DNA of 64,000 nt, from positions 124,001-188,000 of the forward strand of contig NZ_JADLQO010000007.1 in NCBI RefSeq assembly GCF_015477775.1. The letters run 5' to 3'. The DNA comes from Nocardia abscessus (GTDB lineage Bacteria > Actinomycetota > Actinomycetes > Mycobacteriales > Mycobacteriaceae). Positions 58,797 through 64,000 of this stretch are shown one piece after another. The position numbers were made by a program, and so were the translations under genes. How positions within the stretch are numbered: position 1 is the first letter of the stretch; each line of letters starts with the position of its first letter. The notes under the pieces are model-generated. The model did no database searches. It had not been told where the DNA came from and saw only the letters and a program-made list of their open reading frames with translations.

Positions 58797-58821
58797 GACC
58801 GGCACCGTGTCGGTGCCGGTC
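58797..58821. promoter_or_regulatory. Perfect 11-bp hairpin in the leader of the 134-aa gene
   Basis: GACCGGCACCG (58797-58807), loop TGT, then CGGTGCCGGTC. On the minus strand it lies 33-57 bases before the start and would form in the mRNA leader. On the plus strand it is followed by GTTTTGTT, as in an intrinsic terminator, but no plus-strand gene ends nearby. Confidence 0.6.
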
Positions 58822-58855
58822 GTTTTGTTCGATGAACACACTCTGGCCGGGCCGA

Positions 58856-58934
58856 CTGACACCGACCTGACACACACCTGACACCTCCACTGACACCACG
58901 ACCGGCCACCAACGCGCCAGCAACCCGCTGACAC
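58856..58934. repeat. CTGACAC direct-repeat array with 11-base pitch
   Basis: CTGACAC occurs at 58856-58862, 58867-58873, 58878-58884, 58890-58896 and 58928-58934. The first four are separated by spacers of 4, 4 and 5 bases (pitch 11, 11, 12). This 7-N4-7 layout is that of binding sites for OmpR/PhoB-type response regulators, including mycobacterial PhoP and the streptomycete PHO box, though the 7-mer differs. Confidence 0.75.
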
Positions 58935-59211
58935 GGCCCGAGATCACTGCGGCTCAGGACATCTTGCGATGCCGTGCGCGGGCGGTCGGGCAGCTCTCGG
59001 GGGCTCGCTCCTGATCGGCTGGGCGGTTCGGCCCCCGGCGTCGCCACTCGACGCACGATTTCGGCCGATTACCGCGCATCTGATTCGCGGGGCGTCGTGC
59101 ACGATTCGTCCGAACTCGCTTCGTTGCCACAACCTCAACTCTGTAACGTGTTGCGACATAACGCCGAATACATCCCATGTAATCGAACCCGAACAACAAT
59201 TGGAGCTCAGT

Positions 59212-59550
59212 ATGCGAACCTCGGCTCGTGCAATAGCGATGTGCCTGGCAGCCCCCGCTGTGGCAGTCGCACTCACGGGGACAGCCACCGGAACGGCCGC
59301 CGCCGAGCCCGGCTGCTCAGGATCGATGAACGGCCCATGGGGTTACAACGGGACCTGCCAAGGCGAGGGGGGCACCTACCGACTCGAGATCGACTGCGTC
59401 GGCTACGACCTCTCCGCAAATCCGCCGGTCGTGGGCCAGTACACAGCGCGCAAAGACCTCCCTGTCGGACAGTCCGGCACGGTAGCTTGCTTCGGCCCCA
59501 ACTGGTCCAGCGCCGGGTGGGGTGTGGGCGCACGCATCTTCCGGCTCTGA
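59212..59550 (+). CDS. Small secreted protein with four cysteines
   Basis: A 112-residue protein. Residues 1-31 form a signal peptide ending TAAA-EP. The mature chain of about 81 residues contains Cys at about 35, 49, 62 and 93, enough for two disulfides, within CSGSMNGPWGYNGTCQGEGG, DCVGYDLSANPPV and VACFGPNWSSAGWGVGARIF. It resembles other small actinobacterial exported proteins of beta-rich fold, but I cannot name a family. GGAGC precedes ATG 59212. The CTGACAC array lies about 280 bases upstream. A bidirectional terminator follows. Confidence 0.75.
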   Translation: MRTSARAIAMCLAAPAVAVALTGTATGTAAAEPGCSGSMNGPWGYNGTCQGEGGTYRLEIDCVGYDLSANPPVVGQYTARKDLPVGQSGTVACFGPNWSSAGWGVGARIFRL

Positions 59551-59587
59551 CTCAGGCGGACCGGTACCCGACGCCCTGAAAGCGGAA

Positions 59588-59619
59588 GACCCCGCCCGGC
59601 GGTGTGGCCGGACGGGGTC
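59588..59619. terminator. Bidirectional terminator between convergent secreted-protein genes
   Basis: GACCCCG-CCCGGC and GCCGG-ACGGGGTC form a long stem with one internal mismatch and a short loop. It lies 38 bases after the four-cysteine gene stop and faces the convergent glycine-zipper gene. Confidence 0.65.
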
Positions 59620-59662
59620 GGGTGTCCCCCAACGAACGAGACGTCGGGTTCTTCTCCGCTAC

Positions 59663-60358
59663 CTACTTCGCCTGGACAGGAGGCTGGTTGATAGTGGTGA
59701 AGTACTGGATGGCGGCGCCGATCGCCACCGGGGCGGTGACCAGGATCTGGCCCGCGATGGTGCCCAGGGCGCCGATCGCGATGATGCCGCCGAGGCAGCC
59801 GATGGCCGCCGCCGGGATGAACGCGCCGAACAGGCCGACGATCGCCGCCGAAGCGACGGTCGCGCCCGCGATGCCGCCGAGCACGCAACCGACGGCGCCG
59901 CCGCCGATGCCGCCGACCAGGGTGCCGATGGTGGCGCCCATGGTGATGGTGCTGGTCATGCGGGACCAGGCGGCCTGTTCACGGTCGTACTCGGTCTTCC
60001 ACGGCGCCTTGTCCTCGAACGGCAGGGCGACCGGCTTGTAGGCCGCGTGCGCCATGTCGAACTGCGGGGTCAGCGTCGCGGTGCGACCGGCGATGTCGGC
60101 CACGATCGGGAACTCGAAGTCATCGACCCGGAACTTCAACGGCATGCCGGTGAGCACGGTTCCGTTGGCGGCCTTGACCTTGAAGACATCGCCCTCGACG
60201 ACCATCGAGCCGGCATCGGTGGTGACGATGGACTGGGTGTCGGTGGCGTAGGCGGTGAAGTCGACGGCGTCGTCGCTGTCGGGCTGCGCACCGGCGGAGC
60301 CGGAGGCGATCCCGACTGCGGCGACCAGCCCTGCGGCCACCGCAACGATTTTCCTCAT
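59663..60358 (-). CDS. Secreted glycine-zipper protein, larger paralogue
   Basis: A 231-residue protein. Residues 1-24 form a signal peptide (KIVAVAAGLVAAVGIASGSAGA-QP). The central beta-rich part includes VDFTAYATDTQSIVTTDAGSMVVEGDVFKVKAANG, then VLTGMPLKFRVDDFEFPIVADI. The C-terminal half is a long Gly/Ala hydrophobic zipper with GTLVGGIGGGAVGCVLGGIAG and two cysteines. The layout matches the 184-residue protein at 19169-19723: beta domain with VITT or IVTT, then a glycine zipper. I chose ATG 60358 because GAGAGGAAAG precedes it. Probably an envelope or membrane-inserting protein; function unknown. Confidence 0.8.
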   Translation of the reverse strand: MRKIVAVAAGLVAAVGIASGSAGAQPDSDDAVDFTAYATDTQSIVTTDAGSMVVEGDVFKVKAANGTVLTGMPLKFRVDDFEFPIVADIAGRTATLTPQFDMAHAAYKPVALPFEDKAPWKTEYDREQAAWSRMTSTITMGATIGTLVGGIGGGAVGCVLGGIAGATVASAAIVGLFGAFIPAAAIGCLGGIIAIGALGTIAGQILVTAPVAIGAAIQYFTTINQPPVQAK

Positions 60359-60440
60359 CCTTGTTACTTTCCTCTCGGTTTTCTCAGGGAAGCGGTCGCG
60401 ACGAGCGCGCCGCACGCCTACCGCGGTCGCGGCGGGCAGG

Positions 60441-61373
60441 TCAGAGGTCCAGGACGAGCGGGCCGAACCTGGCCCGGGAGACGCACAGCATCATCGTGTC
60501 GCCGCGCGCCCGCTCCTCGTCGGTGAGCAGTTCGTCCCGGTGCTCGATGTCGCCGGCCAGAACCGCGGTTTCGCAACTGCCGCAGGTGCCTTCGCGACAC
60601 GAGGTGACGATGCCGATTCCGGCGGACTCCAAGACGTCGGCGATGGACTGGTTCGGCCCGATCCGGAACGTCTTGCCGCTGGCCGCCAAACGCACCTCGA
60701 ACGGCTCGTTCGGGGCGAACTGCACCTGCCGAGGAACGAAACGCTCCACGTGCACCCGCACTCCGCGTCGCGCGCCTTCGGCCTCCGCGGCGGCCAGCAG
60801 CGGTTCCGGTCCGCAGCAGTACACGGCGGTCTCGCCCAGGTCGGCGAAGATTCCTTCCAGCGGCAGCAGCCCGTGCTCGTCCTGCGGCAGCAGATTCGCC
60901 CGTGGGTAGCGCTCGGCGATCGCGTCGGCGAACGCCATGTGCCCCTTGGTGCGGCCGCCGTAGTACAGCGACCAGCGTGCACCCGCGGCTTCCGCGGCGG
61001 CCACCATGGGCAGGATCGGCGTGATGCCGATTCCGCCGGCCAGGAAGACGTACCTGTCCCGTTCGACGAGTTCGAAGTTGTTGCGCGGCGCGGACACTCG
61101 CAGCACCGAGCCGGGTTGCGCGGCACGGTGCAGGTAGGCCGAGCCTCCGCGCCCATCCGGTTCGTGCAGCACCGCTACCCGCCAGCGCGGCCGGTCGGCC
61201 GGGTCGCCGCACAGCGAGTACTGCCGCACGCCCGCCGCGCCGACCGCGACATCGATGTGGGCTCCCGGCGTCCACGACGGCAGTTCGCCACCGTCGACCG
61301 GGGCCAGGTCGAGCGAGAACACGCCCTCGGCCTCGTCGCGGCGGCGCCAGACTCGCACCGCTATGTCAGTCAT
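60441..61373 (-). CDS. PDR/VanB-type ferredoxin reductase (FMN, NAD(P), C-terminal 2Fe-2S)
   Basis: A 310-residue electron-transfer protein. The flavin barrel (about residues 1-100) has WTPGAHIDVAVGAAGVRQYSLCGDP with the RxYSL motif. The NAD(P) domain has FLAGGIGITPILPM and YCCGPEPLL. The C-terminal plant-type ferredoxin domain has CREGTCGSCE and a last Cys in MMLCVSRA, giving the four iron ligands. Such proteins feed Rieske oxygenases or O-demethylases. No oxygenase is adjacent; it is divergent from an acyl-CoA dehydrogenase operon across 146 bases. Confidence 0.94.
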   Translation of the reverse strand: MTDIAVRVWRRRDEAEGVFSLDLAPVDGGELPSWTPGAHIDVAVGAAGVRQYSLCGDPADRPRWRVAVLHEPDGRGGSAYLHRAAQPGSVLRVSAPRNNFELVERDRYVFLAGGIGITPILPMVAAAEAAGARWSLYYGGRTKGHMAFADAIAERYPRANLLPQDEHGLLPLEGIFADLGETAVYCCGPEPLLAAAEAEGARRGVRVHVERFVPRQVQFAPNEPFEVRLAASGKTFRIGPNQSIADVLESAGIGIVTSCREGTCGSCETAVLAGDIEHRDELLTDEERARGDTMMLCVSRARFGPLVLDL

Positions 61374-61519
61374 ATCCGTCCCCTAGCCCGGCAACGTCTC
61401 CGCGATCACCGTCGCCGAGACGAGCCGCCCCCGCAGCGAACGAATGGGCAGTCGATTCGCGCAATCGACGTTGACTATCGCCCCCTCACCCCGTCGCGCG
61501 CCGCGCCGAGACTGACGCC

Positions 61520-62680
61520 ATGACCACTGTGGCGCAATTGGTGGACAAGACCACCCAGTTCATTCGGGACCAGGTCGTTCCGGTGGAACGCGAGGTCGTC
61601 GTGGACGGGCGGGTGATGGACGACGCACTGCGGCTCGAGCTGCAGAAGAAGGCCAAGGAGGCCGGCGTCTTCGGCCCGCTGTCGGATCCGCGGTACGGCG
61701 GGCTCGGCCTGGACACCCGCGCCCAAGCGCGGGTGCTCGAAGCCGCGGGCGCCAGCCTGCTCGGCCCGATCGCACTCAACGCGTGGGCCCCCGACGACGG
61801 CAATATCCACCTGCTCGCGCACGTGGCGAACGAGGAGCAGAAGCAGCGCTATCTCGCGCCGCTGGCCGCGGGCGACGTCCGTTCCGCGATCGCTATGACC
61901 GAACCGGCCCCCGGCGCCGGATCCGACCCCGGCATGCTGCAGACCGTCGCCGAGGAGACCGAATCCGGCTGGGTCATCAACGGCGCCAAGCACTTCACCA
62001 CGGGCGCGCAGGGCGCGGCGTTCACCATCTGCGTGGCGCGCACCGGCGACGGCCCGACGATGTTCCTGGTCGACCAGGACAACCCCGGGTTGCGGGTGGG
62101 CCGCCGTATGCCGACCCTCGACCACACCAGCGCGCCCGGCGGGCACTGCGAGGTGACCTTCGCCGACTGCGAGGTGCCCGATTCCGCCGTGCTGGGCCAG
62201 GTCGGCCAGGGTCTGGCGCTCGCGCAGGTCCGGCTCGCGCCCTCCCGGCTGGTGTTCTGCATGAACTGGCTGGGGCTCGCGGTGCGGGCGCACCAGCTGA
62301 CCATCGAGCACATCGGGACGCGCACGTCCTTCGGCGTCCCGATCGCCGAGCACGGCATAGCCCAGGGGCTCATCGCCGACAACGAGATCGACATCGCCGC
62401 CGCGCGCGGCGTGATCCGCACCGCCGCCGAGACCATCGACGCGCAGGGGCCGACCTCCTCGCAGGCGCGGCACGAAGCGTCGATCGCCAAGACGTTCGTT
62501 TCCGAGGCGGTCTGGCGGGTCCTCGACCGGGCGGTCCAGCTGCACGGCGGACTCGGCGTCTGCGAGGACCACCTGGTCGCCCGATTCCTCGTCGAGGCCA
62601 GGGCCTTCCGGATCTACGAGGGGCCGTCGGAGGTCCTGCGCTGGTCCATCGCCCGTCGCGCCCTGCGCACCAAACGCTGA
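61520..62680 (+). CDS. Acyl-CoA dehydrogenase
   Basis: A 386-residue flavoenzyme of standard length. The N-terminal helices precede SDPRYGGLGLDTRAQARVLEAAG. The middle beta domain has AIAMTEPAPGAGSDPGMLQT and WVINGAKHFTTGAQGA. The C-terminal helices contain VFCMNWLGLAVRAHQLT and the late YEGPSEVLRWSIARRAL motif. It introduces a double bond into an acyl-CoA using FAD. It is first in an operon: a hotdog thioesterase follows by 10 bases and an alpha/beta hydrolase after that, suggesting degradation of a branched or unusual acyl compound. Confidence 0.95.
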   Translation: MTTVAQLVDKTTQFIRDQVVPVEREVVVDGRVMDDALRLELQKKAKEAGVFGPLSDPRYGGLGLDTRAQARVLEAAGASLLGPIALNAWAPDDGNIHLLAHVANEEQKQRYLAPLAAGDVRSAIAMTEPAPGAGSDPGMLQTVAEETESGWVINGAKHFTTGAQGAAFTICVARTGDGPTMFLVDQDNPGLRVGRRMPTLDHTSAPGGHCEVTFADCEVPDSAVLGQVGQGLALAQVRLAPSRLVFCMNWLGLAVRAHQLTIEHIGTRTSFGVPIAEHGIAQGLIADNEIDIAAARGVIRTAAETIDAQGPTSSQARHEASIAKTFVSEAVWRVLDRAVQLHGGLGVCEDHLVARFLVEARAFRIYEGPSEVLRWSIARRALRTKR

Positions 62681-62690
62681 AGGAGAGACC

Positions 62691-63215
62691 ATGACCACGC
62701 GTGAGATCGCCGGCTTCGCGGCCGCCTACCCCGACCTCGACTGCGCCGCCGTCGATTACGAATACCTGCGAGCGGTGTCCCAGGAGATGGTCCCGTTCGG
62801 CCGCCACGTCGGCACGCTGATCACCGAGATCGGGCCGGACCGCGCCGTCGTCGAGATCCCCGCCGTCGGCGCGGTTCGCAACCACATGGGCACCGTGCAC
62901 GCAGGCGCGCTGTTCACCGCCGCCGACATCGGTGGAGCCGCCGCGTTCGTCGGCGCCGCGGCCACCCGGCTGCGCACCGTCGAGCGGCTGGTGTTGCGCG
63001 GCGGGAGCGCGTCCTATCGCAAACCCGCCGTCGGCCGTATCCGCGCCGTCGCGACCGTCGACCAGCGCGAGCTGGCCGACGTGCTCGCCGCGACGGCCTC
63101 GCAGCGCTTCGAACTGACCGGCAAGGCCACGCTGCTGGACGACGGCGACGTCGTCGTCGCCAAGTTCACCTTCGAGTACGTCTGCGACGTCACCATCGCG
63201 GAGGGCGACCGATGA
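62691..63215 (+). CDS. Hotdog-fold thioesterase (PaaI/DUF4442-like)
   Basis: A 174-residue hotdog protein. NHMGTVHAGALFTAADIGGAAAF is the characteristic central-helix region, with the catalytic-type acidic residue Asp in TAADIGG and His in TVHAG. VVEIPAVGAVRNHMG and SYRKPAVGRIRAVATVDQ give the strands. Members hydrolyse acyl-CoA thioesters. AAGGAGAG precedes ATG 62691. It is translationally coupled to the next gene through ATGA. Within this operon it probably releases or rescues CoA from the acyl-CoA dehydrogenase pathway. Confidence 0.88.
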   Translation: MTTREIAGFAAAYPDLDCAAVDYEYLRAVSQEMVPFGRHVGTLITEIGPDRAVVEIPAVGAVRNHMGTVHAGALFTAADIGGAAAFVGAAATRLRTVERLVLRGGSASYRKPAVGRIRAVATVDQRELADVLAATASQRFELTGKATLLDDGDVVVAKFTFEYVCDVTIAEGDR

Positions 63216-64000
63216 CCACCGCGACACCGAAGAACCGTTCGGAGTTCACCACTCTGGAGTCGACCACGGTCGAGACCGCCGACGGTGTCACCTTCACCGT
63301 CCGCTTCCTGGCGTCGAAGAAGCCGGGGGCGCCCGTCGTGCTGATCCTGCCCGCGATGGCCATGAAGGCGAAGAACTACCTGCCGCTCGCGAAAGAGCTG
63401 CACGCTCAGGGGCTTTCGGTGGCGACGACCGATCTGCGGGCGCACGGCGAGGCCAAGCCCGAGCTGGGTCTGCACCGCGACTTCGGTTACCGGGAGATGA
63501 TCGAGACCGACCTGCCCGCGCTCGTCGCGGCGGTGCGGGCGCGCTTCCCCGAGGCGCCGATCCATCTGTTCGGGCACAGCCTGGGCGGACAGCTCGCGTT
63601 GCTGTTCGCCGCGGCCGAACCCGACCGGATCGCGGGCGTGACCGTCATCGGCACCGGCACCGTCTTCTGGTGGGCCTTCGGCGCCCGTCGCTGGTGGGAG
63701 GCGCTGAGCCAGATCCAGTGGATCGGCCTGGTCTCCCGATGGAAGGGGCACTGGCCCGGCGGCGTGCTCATCCCGGCTCCGATGCCGGGCGGCGTCATGC
63801 GTGACTGGTCGATGCATTCGCTGACCAGCTACTACCGCCCGAAGGGCAGCAAGCGCCGGTACAACTCCCTGCTGCGCGACCTGACCGCTCCGGTGCTGGT
63901 GATCTCACTGTCCGACGACGTACTCGGCCCGAAGTCCAACGTCGACTTCCTGGTGTCCCGGATGCCGAAGGCCCGGGTGACGCACTGGCACGTCGACGAG
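63212..64000 (+). CDS. Alpha/beta hydrolase (partial, runs off the window)
   Basis: The first 263 residues of a serine hydrolase whose 3' end is beyond the window. It starts at ATG 63212, overlapping the thioesterase stop by four bases (ATGA). The oxyanion region is VVLILPAMAMKAKNYLPLAKEL, the nucleophile elbow GHSLGGQLALLF, and near the end VLVISLSDDVLGPKSNVDF supplies the likely catalytic Asp, with a His soon after (VTHWHVDE). It contains a Trp-rich cap (VFWWAFGARRWWEALSQIQW) expected to line a hydrophobic substrate pocket. It is third in the acyl-CoA dehydrogenase operon. Confidence 0.92.
   Translation, partial: MTTATPKNRSEFTTLESTTVETADGVTFTVRFLASKKPGAPVVLILPAMAMKAKNYLPLAKELHAQGLSVATTDLRAHGEAKPELGLHRDFGYREMIETDLPALVAAVRARFPEAPIHLFGHSLGGQLALLFAAAEPDRIAGVTVIGTGTVFWWAFGARRWWEALSQIQWIGLVSRWKGHWPGGVLIPAPMPGGVMRDWSMHSLTSYYRPKGSKRRYNSLLRDLTAPVLVISLSDDVLGPKSNVDFLVSRMPKARVTHWHVDE

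Larger units (their letters stand above)
58765..59211. other. Divergent regulatory gap with hairpin and CTGACAC array
   Basis: These 447 bases separate the minus-strand 134-aa gene from the plus-strand secreted gene. They hold a perfect hairpin (58797-58821), five CTGACAC repeats (58856-58934) and an A+T-richer stretch before 59212. No gene seen. Confidence 0.6.

Overview
The window is strongly G+C-rich, densely coding DNA with G/C at nearly every third codon position, GTG and TTG starts, and many starts with no leader. The gene content is that of a free-living, mycolic-acid-type actinobacterium, and Nocardia or a close relative is the best inference. Supporting features are an LGFP-repeat secreted protein, two S-adenosyl methyltransferases of the Methyltransf_19 type, several luciferase-like (LLM) oxidoreductases, an XRE/DUF5753 regulator, many TetR/MDR pairs and an IdeR-like iron box. 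I saw no rRNA, tRNA, insertion sequence, integrase, phage gene or CRISPR array. It reads as chromosomal accessory and metabolic sequence, not as a mobile island.

Layout. 0-9.4 kb: IclR regulator, methyltransferase, small membrane protein, convergent MDR and SDR reductases with a divergent TetR, LLM oxidoreductase, the divergent lysE/lysG export pair, a secreted LGFP protein and a zinc-type MDR dehydrogenase. 9.4-19.7 kb: a gene-poor structured stretch, an XRE/DUF5753 regulator, an FMN split-barrel protein, a second methyltransferase coupled to a predicted beta-sandwich protein, a TerD-AIM24 fusion, a membrane metallophosphoesterase, a DinB-like protein, and two small secreted proteins (Gly/Tyr/Trp-rich; glycine-zipper). 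20-30 kb: an aldehyde-detoxification cluster (GAF/winged-helix regulator, ExaC-type aldehyde dehydrogenase, DUF779), an MFS pump, an amino-acid permease, a serine hydrolase and an LLM oxidoreductase. 30-34 kb: nitroreductase and siderophore-interacting protein diverging from an iron box, a GlxA-type regulator with a Tat-exported HD protein, and a nucleoside transporter.

34-39.6 kb: an NMT1/SsuA-like ABC importer divergent from a CitA/DcuS-like two-component system, with a perfect palindrome between them. 39.8-50.2 kb: Gfo/Idh oxidoreductase, BASS symporter, Ser/Thr kinase, M50-like membrane protease, DUF5995-like protein, TetR/MDR pair, gluconokinase, PucR-type regulator and LLM oxidoreductase. 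50.2-58.1 kb: CocE-type hydrolase divergent from two predicted lipoproteins (dienelactone hydrolase-like; sugar dehydrogenase-like), then ohrR-ohr-MDR for organic peroxide defence and a carotenoid-desaturase-like flavoprotein. 58.3-64 kb: an unrecognised small protein with a striking CTGACAC repeat array upstream, a secreted four-cysteine protein, a second glycine-zipper secreted protein, a PDR-type reductase, and an operon of acyl-CoA dehydrogenase, hotdog thioesterase and alpha/beta hydrolase that runs off the window.

The recurring theme is redox, xenobiotic and peroxide handling, each module carrying its own local regulator. The best leads for undescribed biology are the CTGACAC repeat array with its associated genes, the Tat-HD/GlxA pair, the TerD-AIM24 protein, the ABC/two-component locus and the small secreted proteins. 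None of these can be proven new without database searches.
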